Origin: Mesorhizobium sp. WSM4904
GTDB taxonomy: Bacteria > Pseudomonadota > Alphaproteobacteria > Rhizobiales > Rhizobiaceae
Direction: 5' to 3'
Length of the DNA stretch: 64,000 nucleotides
NCBI RefSeq assembly: GCF_029674545.1
Contig: NZ_CP121354.1
Coordinates: 4,659,001-4,723,000, forward strand
The translations under genes were made by a program, and so were the position numbers. The notes below the pieces were generated by a model. The model was not told the origin of the DNA, did no database searches, and saw nothing but the letters and a program-made list of their open reading frames with translations. Positions 33,327 through 43,210 of the stretch are shown here, piece by piece (position 1 is the first letter of the stretch; each line of letters opens with the position of its first letter).

Positions 33327-34967
33327 ATGAAATTCATGCTGACCGACAGAAAATTGCACCCGCAGGCCAGGCCGACCGCCGACGATTTCAGGAAAGGCGC
33401 GATCAGCCGGCGCGAATATCTTGCGCTGATGGCCGGCCTCGGCGTCAGCGCCGCCGGCGCGCTGGCGCTGGGAGGGCTTACCCCCTCGCCTGCCCGCGCC
33501 GACGAGCCGAAGAAGGGCGGCGTGCTGCGCGTCGCCATGAACGTCAAAGGCTTCAAGGACCCGCGCACCTTCGACGGCGTCGAGATGTCGAACGTCGCGC
33601 GCCACTGCAATGAATATCTGGTGCGCTGGAAAACCGACTTCACCTTCGAACCGTGGCTGCTCGAAAGCTGGGAGACCAGCGACGATGCCAAGATGATCAC
33701 GCTGCATGTGCGCAAGGGCATTACCTGGTCGAACGGCGACACTTTCAACGCCGACGACGTGATCCACAATCTCAACCGCTGGTGCGATGCTTCGGTCGCC
33801 GGCAATTCGGTCGCGGCGCGGATGGGCGCGCTGGTCAACGCCAACACCAAGAAGCCGGTCGACGGCGGCATCCAGAAGGTCGACGACTACACCGTCAAGC
33901 TCAACCTGCCCAAGCCCGACATCTCGCTGATCGCCGGCATGGCCGACTATCCGGCGCTGATCATGCACCGCTCCTACGAGGGCGATGGCGACCCGAAGAA
34001 GGCTTTGGCCATCACCACCGGCCCCTGCGAGCTGGTGAGTTGGGATGCCGAGACGGGCGCCGAGGTGAAGCGCAAGGACAAGCCCTGGTGGAAGGGCGAG
34101 TTCTATCTCGACGGCATCAAATGGGTCGATTACGGCTCCGATCCCAATGCCATGCTGTCGGCTTTCGAATCCGGCGAGATCGACACCGATCACGAGACCG
34201 CTTCCGATGCGGTGTCGCAGACCGACCAGATGGGCTTGCAGAACTCCGAGATCGCCACCGGCTCGACGATCGTCGCGCGCTTCAATGTCGGCAACGCGCC
34301 CTATGACGACGTCAAGGTGCGCCGCGCCGCCCAGCTCGCCGTCGACAATGCGGCCGTGCTGAAGCTCGGGCTCGACGGCAGAGGCAAGCCTGCCGACAAC
34401 CATCATGTCGGCCCGATGCATCCGGAATTCGCCGACATCGGCCCGGCCAAGCGCGATGTCGAGGCGGCGAAGAAGCTGCTCGCCGAAGCCGGCAAGGCCG
34501 ACCACGAATATGAGCTGATCTCGGTGGACATCGAATGGCAAAAGAGCACCGCCGACGCGATCGCCGCCCAGATCCGCGAGGCCGGCCTCAAGATCAAGCG
34601 CACCGTGCTGCCGGCCGCGACCTTCTGGAACGACTGGAGCAAGTTCCCCTATTCCTGCACCGAATGGCTCGGCCGTCCCCTCGGCGTCCAGGTGCTGGCG
34701 CTCGCCTATAAATCGGGCGCGGCTTGGAACGAAAGCGCCTATTCCAACAAGGAGTTCGACGAGCTTCTCGACAAGGCGCTGGCAACGCCCGACGCCGCGG
34801 CGCGCAAGGAGATCATGGCCAAGATCGAGCAGAATTTGCGCGACTCCGGCGTCATCATCCAGCCCTACTGGCGTTCGGTCTACCGCACCTACCGCAAGGG
34901 CGTGCATGGCTGCGAACAGCACCAGGCGCTCGAGCAGCATTTCGAGACGGTCTGGCTGGAGTCCTGA
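33327..34967 (+). CDS. ABC transporter substrate-binding protein, family 5 (peptide/opine/osmolyte type), orphan
   Basis: 546 aa from ATG 33327, with an N-terminal signal of twin-arginine type: [19 protein letters not shown] then ARA, ending with the mature start DEPKKGG. It is a family-5 extracellular binding protein ([49 protein letters not shown]). The family binds peptides, opines, sugars or heavy-metal chelates. No permease or ATPase gene follows; the next gene is a convergent membrane protein. It must pair with a transporter encoded elsewhere, or this is a remnant of a larger operon. Confidence 0.9.
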   Translation: MKFMLTDRKLHPQARPTADDFRKGAISRREYLALMAGLGVSAAGALALGGLTPSPARADEPKKGGVLRVAMNVKGFKDPRTFDGVEMSNVARHCNEYLVRWKTDFTFEPWLLESWETSDDAKMITLHVRKGITWSNGDTFNADDVIHNLNRWCDASVAGNSVAARMGALVNANTKKPVDGGIQKVDDYTVKLNLPKPDISLIAGMADYPALIMHRSYEGDGDPKKALAITTGPCELVSWDAETGAEVKRKDKPWWKGEFYLDGIKWVDYGSDPNAMLSAFESGEIDTDHETASDAVSQTDQMGLQNSEIATGSTIVARFNVGNAPYDDVKVRRAAQLAVDNAAVLKLGLDGRGKPADNHHVGPMHPEFADIGPAKRDVEAAKKLLAEAGKADHEYELISVDIEWQKSTADAIAAQIREAGLKIKRTVLPAATFWNDWSKFPYSCTEWLGRPLGVQVLALAYKSGAAWNESAYSNKEFDELLDKALATPDAAARKEIMAKIEQNLRDSGVIIQPYWRSVYRTYRKGVHGCEQHQALEQHFETVWLES

Positions 34968-35198
34968 TCATCGCGTGGTCTGTCCGGGTGCTGCTTAGAG
35001 CAGGACCCAGACTGACGCGCGGCCTGCAACAGGCGGCGCGGCGAGACCAAGGACCTATCGGTCTGCAGGCAAAACTTGCCGTGGATGTGCCGATCACTTC
35101 GTCACGCCTGTGCCGGACGATTGTGCGGGCACACTATGCTGTTGTCATTGAGCGGACGACCGCCGCCCACATCCGCGGACGGCAGCTCGAGCCATTCC

Positions 35199-35981
35199 CT
35201 ACGAGAAGATCTTCGCCAGTTCGTCGATGCTGGTGCCTTCCTTGACCTGGCGCAGCTCGACATAGCTGACCGCCGTGGCAACGGAGAGCACCATCGACAC
35301 CACGGCCTGAACCAGCGCGGCTCCCAGTTCGGCGAGGATCCCGCCGAAGAGGAGCAGCACCACCAGGATCCCCCACTGGATGACCATCGCGATGATGAGC
35401 AGGATCAGGAAGAGCCCGAACAGCGACCAGCGATTGCCCTTGGTCAGCGCACGGCTGCGCGACATCGAGCCGAACACGCCCAGCCGTTCCTGGATGAGGA
35501 CCGGAACCGACATCGACCATCCGAGCCACAGGATGATGCCGGGAACGATCAGCGCGATCATCGCAAGCGCGGAGCCGATGCCGACGAGCAGGCCGATCGC
35601 AAGCGTTGGCAGCAGGAAGCGGATGGCAATCTGGATACAATCGCCGAAAGATGGCCGCCTTCCGTTCAGATCCTCGATCGTTGCCCGCACCAGCGACGAC
35701 TGGAGCAGCAGCGTGAAGACGAAGGAAATCAAGCCCGCGAGGATGCTGAGATAGGAGTTGCGGAGCACCAGGTTGGGATCCGCCACGGCGCTCGGATCGC
35801 CATTCATCACCGCTTCCATCTGCGGCTGGGTCCACAATCTGATCAGCAGCGTCGGCACGCCGGCAAACAAAAGCCCAAGCCCGACGCAGAGTCCTATGTT
35901 ACGCGTAATAACGGCAAAGGTGCTGTTGAACACCTTGCCAATCTCGAATTTGCCTGGTCGTCCCAATGTCGCAGTGGTCAT
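35199..35981 (-). CDS. Multispanning membrane protein, YciC/GPDPase-membrane-domain-like
   Basis: 260 aa with about six hydrophobic spans, including long ILLIIAMVIQWGILVVLLLF-type segments, and conserved-looking LWLGWSMSVPVLIQERLGVF and SRSRALTKGNRW near residues 155-190. The latter resembles the DUF7847/GPDPase membrane-domain family (YciC-like), of unknown function in the cell envelope. It is a single gene, convergent with the solute-binding protein and divergent from the DUF4129 operon. Confidence 0.7.
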   Translation of the reverse strand: MTTATLGRPGKFEIGKVFNSTFAVITRNIGLCVGLGLLFAGVPTLLIRLWTQPQMEAVMNGDPSAVADPNLVLRNSYLSILAGLISFVFTLLLQSSLVRATIEDLNGRRPSFGDCIQIAIRFLLPTLAIGLLVGIGSALAMIALIVPGIILWLGWSMSVPVLIQERLGVFGSMSRSRALTKGNRWSLFGLFLILLIIAMVIQWGILVVLLLFGGILAELGAALVQAVVSMVLSVATAVSYVELRQVKEGTSIDELAKIFS

Positions 35982-36131
35982 GATAGTTTCCCCCGAGCCG
36001 CCGCCGCATCCAATTCGGCAACTTCAAGGCAAATTTGCCAAGATTGATGGGGCGCGTCCAGTGCACTTGCAATTGTTTGGGCATATTGCCAGTGTCGGAG
36101 CCGAACCGCAGGTTGCAGGGGGAACGCGCGG

Positions 36132-36758
36132 GTGACAGAACCGGGCACGGCCGACGCCGAATGGCTGGCCAGGATGCACAAGCAACTGCTGGCGGACGAT
36201 TCCATCCAGTTCGACCTGCCGGCGCTGGTGCGGCCGGAACCGCCGGAATGGCTGAGGCCCCTGATCGAGGCCCTGGCGAAGCTCGGCCCCTATATGATCT
36301 ATCTGTTCTGGGGCGCCGTGATCACCGGCGTCGCCATCATCGCATTCCTGCTCGTCCTCGAGGCGAAAGGTGTCGCCTGGCGGCTGCCATGGCGGCGCGC
36401 GCGCAAGGAGGATGAGACGAAGGAGGAATGGCGCCCGGACGCCGGCGCGGCGCAGATCCTGCTCTCCGAGGCCGACGCGCTCGCCGCGCGCGGCGACTAT
36501 GACGAAGCGGTGCATCTTCTTTTGCGCCGCAGCGTCGCCGATATCGCCACTCGCCTGCCCGACTTCCTGCGCCCGTCGCTGACGGCGCGCGACATCGCCG
36601 CCGCAAGCTCCATCCCGTCCCGCCCCCGCGCGGCCTTCAGCGAGATCGCGCGCATCGTCGAGGCGGCGCTGTTTGCCCGCCGCCCGGTCGGCGCCGAGGG
36701 CTGGCGGCAGGCGCGCGGCGCCTATGAGCGCTTTGCCTTCCGGGATGCATGGGCATGA
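36132..36758 (+). CDS. DUF4129-type membrane protein, first gene of the MoxR operon
   Basis: 208 aa from GTG 36132. It has one membrane span at about residues 53-75 (YMIYLFWGAVITGVAIIAFL) followed by a cytoplasmic helical part (GDYDEAVHLLLRRSVADIATR) typical of DUF4129. Function unknown; the domain nearly always occurs with MoxR/DUF58 genes. The stop overlaps the next start by 4 bp. Confidence 0.8.
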   Translation: MTEPGTADAEWLARMHKQLLADDSIQFDLPALVRPEPPEWLRPLIEALAKLGPYMIYLFWGAVITGVAIIAFLLVLEAKGVAWRLPWRRARKEDETKEEWRPDAGAAQILLSEADALAARGDYDEAVHLLLRRSVADIATRLPDFLRPSLTARDIAAASSIPSRPRAAFSEIARIVEAALFARRPVGAEGWRQARGAYERFAFRDAWA

Positions 36759-37969
36759 GCGCGGAAGGAACGGAGGCAGCCGAGGCGCCGTTCAGCCGCG
36801 GAACGCTGTTCTGGGGCATCTTCGCCAGTCTGCTGGCCGCCGCCGGGTTCTTTCTCCTGTCCACTTACGCTCCCGACTTCCGCCAGCCCGAGGGTGGCGG
36901 CACGCCTTTCTCCAAGGGCGGCACAGGCTACGCCGGGCTAGTCGAATGGCTGAAGCTCACCAACGGGCAGGCGCCGCCCATGGCGCGCGGCGAGAAAGAC
37001 CTGGAATCCCCGTTGGCATCGACCTTCCTGCTGATCGTCACCATCGCGCCCGGCAGCGACCCGGCAGCACTGCAGCGCACCGTAAAGCTCCGCTCGGGTA
37101 AGGACACGCTGTTCGTGTTGCCCAAATGGGTCACCATTCCGCAAGGCGGCCATGAGGGCTGGGAGACGAAGGTCGAGCGGCTGCCCAGCACGGTGGTCAA
37201 CGACTGGCTCGGCCGCCTCGCCAAGGCGAAGCTCGGCGAAGGCAAGCCAACGGTCGACAAGATCGATGTCGACGGCCGCAAGATCGCAGTGCCGGAAGAG
37301 CTCCAGTGGGTGGCAGACGAGCATCCGCTGATCTCGGCGGGTGACGGCAAGGCTGTTCTCACCGAGCTCGACAACGAGCCGTTCTACATCCTGACCGATC
37401 CAGATCTCATCAACAACGCGGCGCTGAAGGATGAGCAGACGGCGGCCGCGGCGCTCGACATGATCGCCATGCTGGAGCCCGCCAAGGGCGCGGTGATGTT
37501 CGACCTGACGCTACACGGCATCGGCCAGAACTACGACCTCGGCAAGCTCCTGGTCGAGCCGCCTTTCCTGGCGCTGACGCTGTCTGTTCTGGTGGCGGCG
37601 GCACTTGCCTTCCTGCACGGGCTTGGCCGCTTCGGTCCGCCGCGCGCCGAGGGCCGCGCTATTGCCTTCGGCAAGCGGGCGCTGGTCGACACCACGGCGA
37701 TGCTCCTGAAGCGCGCCGGGCGATTGCAAGAACTTGGCGATCGCTACGCGGCGCTGATGCGCCAGCGCGCCGCAGCCCTGCTTGGCGCGCCGCACGGGCT
37801 GCAGGGCGAGGCGCTCGACCGCTGGCTGGATTCCCGCGACAAAAGCGAGGCGCATGGCTTCACCCAACGGTTCAAGACTGTAAACGATTCCAAAACATTG
37901 GCCGGAATGCATGAAGCAGCGGAAGAGCTGCATGACTGGACGGCAAGGAGGCTTGGTGAACGTCGATGA
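36755..37969 (+). CDS. DUF4350-domain membrane protein
   Basis: 404 aa from ATG 36755, which overlaps the previous stop in ATGA; ATG 36749 would add two residues. A first span is at residues ~18-40 and a second near 275-295 (PFLALTLSVLVAAALAFLHG). Between them is a periplasmic domain of DUF4350 type. The C-terminal tail is cytoplasmic. It is the second gene of the six-gene operon and overlaps the MoxR gene by 14 bp. Confidence 0.8.
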   Translation: MSAEGTEAAEAPFSRGTLFWGIFASLLAAAGFFLLSTYAPDFRQPEGGGTPFSKGGTGYAGLVEWLKLTNGQAPPMARGEKDLESPLASTFLLIVTIAPGSDPAALQRTVKLRSGKDTLFVLPKWVTIPQGGHEGWETKVERLPSTVVNDWLGRLAKAKLGEGKPTVDKIDVDGRKIAVPEELQWVADEHPLISAGDGKAVLTELDNEPFYILTDPDLINNAALKDEQTAAAALDMIAMLEPAKGAVMFDLTLHGIGQNYDLGKLLVEPPFLALTLSVLVAAALAFLHGLGRFGPPRAEGRAIAFGKRALVDTTAMLLKRAGRLQELGDRYAALMRQRAAALLGAPHGLQGEALDRWLDSRDKSEAHGFTQRFKTVNDSKTLAGMHEAAEELHDWTARRLGERR

Positions 37970-38912
37970 AGTGAAAGCCCTGGCAACAGCGATCAGGGAA
38001 GAAGTGGCGAAGGCGATCACCGGGCAGCGCGACACGGTCGATCTGATGCTGACGGCGCTGTTTGCCGGCGGGCACATATTGCTCGAAGGCCCGCCGGGCA
38101 CGGCAAAGACCATGACCGCGCGCTGCTTCGCGCAGGCGCTTGGCGTCTCCTACGGGCGCATCCAGTTCACGCCCGACCTGATGCCCGGCGATATCGTCGG
38201 CGCCAACATCTACAATTTCCAGACGGGCCAGTTCACGCTGACGCGCGGCCCGATCTTCTGCGACCTGCTACTTGCCGACGAAATCAACCGCACGCCGCCG
38301 AAGACGCAGGCCGCGCTTCTCGAAGCCATGCAGGAGCATGCCGTCACCTTCGACGGCACGACGCATTCACTTGGCCGCACCTTCATGGTGGTGGCGACGC
38401 AGAACCCGATCGAGCATCAGGGCGTCTATCCACTGCCCGAGGCACAGCTCGATCGCTTCCTGTTCAAGCATCGGGTCAGCTATCCGGATGCGCAGGAAGA
38501 GCGCGCCATCATCATTCACCATGGCGGCGGCGCGGACTCGCATGACATCAAACAATACGGCATCACGGCCCAGACCGACCGCGCCACGCTCGAGGCGGCC
38601 TTGGCTACGGTCGGCGGCGTCATGTTGGTCGAGGACGTCGTCGGCTATATCGCGGCCCTTGTGCGCGGCACGCGCGAGAGCCCGGATCTGGAGGTGGGTG
38701 CCAGCCCCCGCGCGGGCGCCATGCTGGCACGGGCCGCGCGCGCCAGGGCGGCGCTCGACGGCCGCAGCTATGTCATCCCCGACGACGTCAAGGCTTTAGC
38801 CGTGCCGGCGCTACGCCACCGCGTCATCCTCTCGCCGGCGGCGCAGATCGATGGGCGCCTGGTCGAGCAGATCGTCTCCGACCTCGTCGACCAGACGGAA
38901 GCGCCGCGTTGA
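37956..38912 (+). CDS. MoxR-family AAA+ ATPase
   Basis: 318 aa from GTG 37956, behind AAGGAGG. It has Walker A EGPPGTAKT, Walker B LLLADEINRTPPK, sensor 1 VATQNPIEHQGVYPLPEAQ and an Arg finger region typical of MoxR. These ATPases act as chaperones in maturation or control of partner proteins carrying a vWA domain, which here is the DUF58 protein encoded next. The stop overlaps the DUF58 start by 4 bp. Confidence 0.93.
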   Translation: MNVDEVKALATAIREEVAKAITGQRDTVDLMLTALFAGGHILLEGPPGTAKTMTARCFAQALGVSYGRIQFTPDLMPGDIVGANIYNFQTGQFTLTRGPIFCDLLLADEINRTPPKTQAALLEAMQEHAVTFDGTTHSLGRTFMVVATQNPIEHQGVYPLPEAQLDRFLFKHRVSYPDAQEERAIIIHHGGGADSHDIKQYGITAQTDRATLEAALATVGGVMLVEDVVGYIAALVRGTRESPDLEVGASPRAGAMLARAARARAALDGRSYVIPDDVKALAVPALRHRVILSPAAQIDGRLVEQIVSDLVDQTEAPR

Positions 38913-40213
38913 TCTATCCGAGCGGCAGAGCAGTGTGGGCAGCGGCGGCGGGGGCGATCCCCGCCTTCATGATAGCGCTCGCGCTGCCGCATGTCTGGTA
39001 TCTCGGGCTGCTGTGGATCTGCGCGTTGCTCGCCTTCCTGGCGGTCGACGCGGCGGCCGGGCGCGGGCGCTCTTCCCTCGGCGCCACGCTGACCGCGCCG
39101 CCGCAGGTCGGCGTCGGCGGGCGTTTCACGCTCCATATCGCGGCCGGCCTCGGCGCGCGGACGCGCCGCCTGCAGGCGCGCGTAGGGCACGACCAGCGGT
39201 TGGCGCCGGTCAACGGCACCGGCGGCGCGCTGCCGGCGAATGGCGGTACGCTCGACCTCGAATTCGATGCGGTGAGACGCGGCATCGCCAGCTTCGATCG
39301 GCTCTGGCTGCGCTGGCAGGGACCGTTCGGGCTGGTCTGGAACCAGGCCGTGCTGCCGATGGACCGCAAGGTGGCGGTGCTGCCGGACGTCAGCCGCGCG
39401 CGCGACGAGGCGATCACGCTCTTGCAGCGCTCAGCGCTTGCCGACGGCCATGCGCAAAAGCGCGCCGGCCAGGGCCGCGAGTTCGAGGCGCTGAAGGACT
39501 ATCAGCCCGGCATGGGCCGGCGCATGATCGACTGGAAGCGGAGCGCCCGCCACGGCAAGCTTCTGGCGCGCGAGTTCCGCATCGAGGAGAACAATAACAT
39601 CGTTCTAGCAATCGACAGCGGCCGCCTGATGTGCGAGCCGGTCGACGGCGTGGCGAAGGTCGACCGGGCGGTGACGGCGGCGCTGCTGTCGGCCTTCATC
39701 GCGCTGAAGGGCGGCGACCTCGTCAGCCTGTTTTCCTTCGACGCCCGGCCGCGCGTCTCCAGCGGCGCCGTGCGCGGCTCGGCGAGCTTCACCATGATCC
39801 AGAAGCGCGCAGCAGAGATCGACTATTCGACCGAGGAGACCAATTTCACCCTGGCGCTGACGACGCTTGCGGCGAAGCTCGACCGGCGCTCGCTGGTCAT
39901 CGTCTTCACCGATTTCGTCGATCCGATCAGCGCCGAGCTGATGCTGCGCACCGTGGGGCGGCTGACCGAGCGGCATCTGGTGCTGTTCATGCTGATGAAG
40001 GATGTCGAGCTGGAGACGCTGGCCGACATGGCGCCGGCGGCGCCGGAGGATGTCGCCCGCGCGGTGACTGCCGGCGACCTGCTCAGGCAGCGACAGGTGG
40101 TGATCGGGCGGCTGCGACTGCTCGGTGCCCATGTCATCGAAGCCGACCACCAGCGGCTCGGCCCGGTGCTGGTCGAGCGCTATATCCAGCTCAAGGAGGA
40201 AAACCTCTTATGA
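38909..40213 (+). CDS. DUF58-domain protein with vWA-like fold
   Basis: 434 aa starting at TTG 38909, which overlaps the MoxR stop. Two membrane spans at the N-terminus are followed by a cytoplasmic DUF58 region with the motif EFEALKDYQPGMGRRMIDWK and by a vWA-like part (NNIVLAIDSGR, VIVFTDFVD). It is the usual partner of MoxR ATPases. The cellular role is unknown, suggested to be envelope or stress related. Confidence 0.9.
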   Translation: MIYPSGRAVWAAAAGAIPAFMIALALPHVWYLGLLWICALLAFLAVDAAAGRGRSSLGATLTAPPQVGVGGRFTLHIAAGLGARTRRLQARVGHDQRLAPVNGTGGALPANGGTLDLEFDAVRRGIASFDRLWLRWQGPFGLVWNQAVLPMDRKVAVLPDVSRARDEAITLLQRSALADGHAQKRAGQGREFEALKDYQPGMGRRMIDWKRSARHGKLLAREFRIEENNNIVLAIDSGRLMCEPVDGVAKVDRAVTAALLSAFIALKGGDLVSLFSFDARPRVSSGAVRGSASFTMIQKRAAEIDYSTEETNFTLALTTLAAKLDRRSLVIVFTDFVDPISAELMLRTVGRLTERHLVLFMLMKDVELETLADMAPAAPEDVARAVTAGDLLRQRQVVIGRLRLLGAHVIEADHQRLGPVLVERYIQLKEENLL

Positions 40214-41226
40214 CGCTGCCCGCCGGCACGGATGCCGTCCGCCAGTCCCTGGCGAGCTTCCGCCAGGAGCGCGAGGCCGACTGGAAGGCGTTCGAGGCGC
40301 TGCTTGCGCGCGTCGAAAAGCGCGCGCCGCGCGCGCTGTCGGAAGACGAGCTCTTGTCGCTTCCCCTGCTCTACCGCTCGGCGCTGTCCTCGCTGTCGGT
40401 GGCGCGCGCGACCTCGCTCGACAGCGCCTTGATCGCCTATCTCGAAGCGCTCTGCCTACGCGGCTATTTCTACCTCTATGGCGCGCGGCGATCTCTGAGG
40501 ACGCGCATCGGCGACTTCTTCCTGCACGACTGGCCGGCGGCAATCCGCGACCTGTGGCGGGAGGTGTGGACGTCGGTCGCGCTCACGGTGATCGGCGCCA
40601 TTGCCGGCTACTGGCTGGTCGCCTCCGACAAGCGCTGGTACGACGCCATCATCGCGCCGAGTCTCGCCGGCGGGCGCAATCCGGATTCGTCCGCCGAGAT
40701 GCTGCGCAGCGTGCTCTACGGCGGCGGCGACCACTTCCTGTCGGGTTTCGCCGTCTATCTCTTCACCCACAACACGCAGGTGTCGATCCTGGCCTTCGCG
40801 CTCGGCTTCGCTTTCGCGGTGCCGAGCGTGCTGATCATCCTGATGAATGGCTGCATGCTGGGCGCCATCTTCCAGATCTATGCCGCCAAGGGGCTCGGCT
40901 TACAGCTTGGCGGCTGGCTGTCGATCCACGGCACGACCGAGCTGTTCGCGATCGCGATCGCGGGCGCGGCCGGCATGCGCATCGGCACCAGCATCGCCTT
41001 TCCAGGCGAGCTGACGCGCATGGCCGCGGCCGCCCGAGCCGGACGGGTTGCGGCGACCGCCATGGTCGGCGTCGCCGTGATGCTTTTGTTTGCCGGCTTG
41101 CTCGAAGGCATCGGCCGGCAGACGATCACCAGCGACATCGCCCGCTATTCCATCGGCGGCGGCATGCTGGCGTTCTGGATCTGCTATTTCTACCTGTTGC
41201 GGATGGTGCGGCATGGCGACCGCTAG
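40210..41226 (+). CDS. SpoIIM-like (stage II sporulation protein M family) membrane protein
   Basis: 338 aa from ATG 40210, coupled to DUF58 by an ATGA overlap. The N-terminal ~110 residues are cytoplasmic and helical; then follow about five membrane spans with the family motif FLSGFAVYLFTHNTQVSILAF and LSIHGTTELFAIAIAGAAG. The organism is a non-sporulating alphaproteobacterium, so the name reflects the fold only. It is the fifth gene of the operon. Confidence 0.85.
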   Translation: MTLPAGTDAVRQSLASFRQEREADWKAFEALLARVEKRAPRALSEDELLSLPLLYRSALSSLSVARATSLDSALIAYLEALCLRGYFYLYGARRSLRTRIGDFFLHDWPAAIRDLWREVWTSVALTVIGAIAGYWLVASDKRWYDAIIAPSLAGGRNPDSSAEMLRSVLYGGGDHFLSGFAVYLFTHNTQVSILAFALGFAFAVPSVLIILMNGCMLGAIFQIYAAKGLGLQLGGWLSIHGTTELFAIAIAGAAGMRIGTSIAFPGELTRMAAAARAGRVAATAMVGVAVMLLFAGLLEGIGRQTITSDIARYSIGGGMLAFWICYFYLLRMVRHGDR

Positions 41227-42076
41227 GAACCCCGCCGCCCACGTGCGCCCGCTGGTCACGCCGGAGGGCGTGGACCTGCGCGTCAAGCTGGCGGATGCCG
41301 GCACGCGGGCTTCGGGATTCCTGCTCGATGTGGTGATCATCATTATCGCCGCGATCGTTGTCAGCATCGTCGCGCTGTTCGGCCTGGGCGGCCTCGGCGT
41401 GAAGGACGCCGAACCGCTCTTCGTCGTCTGGATCATCTTTATCTTCCTGCTGCGCAACGTCTATTTCATCGCCTTCGAGGCGGGCCGGCGGGCGGCGACG
41501 CCGGGAAAGGGCATGGTCGGCGTCCGCGTCGCCTCGCGCAGCGGCGCGGGCCTTAGCCTCGACCAGGTCATCGCGCGCAATCTGATGCGCGAGATCGAGG
41601 TGTTCCTGCCGCTGTCGATCCTCGCCGCGCGCGGCAGCGCCGGCGTGGCCGATACGCTTTCGACCATCTTCGGCCTGGTGTGGGCGCTGCTGTTCTCGCT
41701 GTTTCCGCTGTTCAACCGCGACCGCTTAAGGATCGGCGACCTGCTCGCCGGCACCTGGGTGGTCGAAGCGCCGAAAGTAGCGCTGCTCGAGGATCTGTCA
41801 CAGCGCAAGGACCCAATCGCGGCCCGCTTCCAGTTCAGCGCCGCACAGCTCGACGCCTACGGCATCGCCGAGCTGCACAAGCTGGAGGAAGTGCTGCGCC
41901 GCGACGACTATTTCGCGATGAAGGCGGTAGCGGAAACGATCGGCCGCAAGATCGGCGCCAGGGTGGAGCCTGCCGATTCCAAGGCCTTCCTCACCGCCTA
42001 TTACGGCGAGCTCAGGGCGCATCTGGAACGCAAGCTGCTGCTCGGGAACAGGAAGGCGGATAAGTACGCGCGGTGA
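41213..42076 (+). CDS. RDD-family membrane protein
   Basis: 287 aa from ATG 41213, overlapping the previous gene by 14 bp. The RDD hallmarks are visible: R-A/D-x region TRASGFLLDVVI at residue ~33 and ATPGKGMVGVRVASRSGAG near residue 98, with three to four spans. The last ~90 residues are cytoplasmic and charged. It ends the MoxR operon; a palindromic repeat follows. Confidence 0.87.
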   Translation: MATARNPAAHVRPLVTPEGVDLRVKLADAGTRASGFLLDVVIIIIAAIVVSIVALFGLGGLGVKDAEPLFVVWIIFIFLLRNVYFIAFEAGRRAATPGKGMVGVRVASRSGAGLSLDQVIARNLMREIEVFLPLSILAARGSAGVADTLSTIFGLVWALLFSLFPLFNRDRLRIGDLLAGTWVVEAPKVALLEDLSQRKDPIAARFQFSAAQLDAYGIAELHKLEEVLRRDDYFAMKAVAETIGRKIGARVEPADSKAFLTAYYGELRAHLERKLLLGNRKADKYAR

Positions 42077-42106
42077 GCCTGGCGATAGCTGAAAAACGTC
42101 GGCGCT

Positions 42107-42282
42107 GCCCCTCATTGCCCTGCCGGGCATTTCTCCCCGTATAGAGACGGGGAGAAAGATGCTGTCGCTGGCGATTCGCCAATCTCAAACGTTGCAAGAA
42201 GGGCGGCGAGGTCGGGGCCATCTCCTTCTCCCCGTCACTATACGGGGAGAAGGTGCCGGCAGGCGGATGAGGGGCGGCGCCA
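42107..42282. repeat. Palindromic mosaic repeat (type C) after the MoxR operon
   Basis: Contains CCCCTCATTGCCCTGCCGGG, then TTCTCCCCGTATAGAGACGG, and an inverted arm TTCTCCCCGTCACTATACGG ending GCCGGCAGGCGGATGAGGGG. Likely forms a long hairpin that could end the operon transcript. Confidence 0.85.
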
Positions 42283-42319
42283 GCCTACGAAATAAGGCTA
42301 CGCGCCGGGCGGCTTCCGC

Positions 42320-43006
42320 CTACCCCACCCACTTCTCATAGTCGGACACCAGCAGGTGCAGCGGCGCCACATCCTCCTCGACATTGGAGAAGCGGCCGAT
42401 AGGATCGCGGAAGACGTTGTCGGTGAGATCGTCATTGACGGTCGAGACCTCGCCGATCAGCACGTCCTTGCCTTCGGCCCAGAAGGCGTGCCAGACGCCG
42501 GGCAGCAGTGTGACGCTCTGGCCCGGGTCGAGCTTCAGGAGCCCGCCCGCCGGCAATCTGGTGATGGTGCCGTCTACCGGCACCGACACTTCGGCTTTCG
42601 GATCGATGCCGCCGTCGCGGTCGTGCATGAACAGTTCCAGCACCAGCTTGCCGCCGCCGCGGTTGATGATGTCCTCGGCCTTGATGTTGTGGCGGTGCAT
42701 CGGCGACAGCTGGTCCTTGCGCGAGATCATGATTTTTTCGGCATACAGCATGCCCATGCCGAGCTTCATGTCCGCGTAGCGGCCGTTGCGCACGGTGAAC
42801 AGAAAGAGGCCCAGCTCGTCGAACTTCTCCTGGCCATAGTCGGTGATGTCCCAGCCGAGACGCGAGCTGAAGATGGCCGCGGAGTCCGCCTTGTGCGCCT
42901 TCATCTCTTCCGGGCTCCAGTAGGCGAAGGGCGGCATGATGTAGCCGAACGAGCGGATGAAGGCGTCGGCGTCGCGGATAATGTCGTTGATGATCGAGCG
43001 TTTCAT
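42320..43006 (-). CDS. D-lyxose ketol-isomerase (D-lyxose/D-mannose isomerase family)
   Basis: 228 aa from ATG 43006, behind GGAGGAAAAG. Length and sequence fit the cupin-fold D-lyxose isomerase family, which interconverts D-lyxose and D-xylulose (some act on D-mannose). Metal-binding residues are visible in LSPMHRHNIKAEDIINRGGG and LPGVWHAFWAEGKD, with a Glu in GEVSTVNDD. The frame continues upstream to about 44206 but that is antisense of the aldolase-like gene. It is divergent from that gene, with a shared 200-bp promoter region. Confidence 0.87.
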   Translation of the reverse strand: MKRSIINDIIRDADAFIRSFGYIMPPFAYWSPEEMKAHKADSAAIFSSRLGWDITDYGQEKFDELGLFLFTVRNGRYADMKLGMGMLYAEKIMISRKDQLSPMHRHNIKAEDIINRGGGKLVLELFMHDRDGGIDPKAEVSVPVDGTITRLPAGGLLKLDPGQSVTLLPGVWHAFWAEGKDVLIGEVSTVNDDLTDNVFRDPIGRFSNVEEDVAPLHLLVSDYEKWVG

Positions 43007-43210
43007 GGGTCTTTTCCTCCGGCCGCCGCCTGCTGAAATCTGCCAATCCGAATAGCCCAATGCCGGTCCGCTGTCGACGCAAACTGACGGCTCTGGCCCG
43101 GTGACAATCGGCCGGATCGGGACCATAAACCCAACCGGTCTTTTGATTGCGCATGTCTTTGTCCCGAAACCGCTCCACTTTCGGGAGACATGCTTTTGAA
43201 TGGTGATTTC

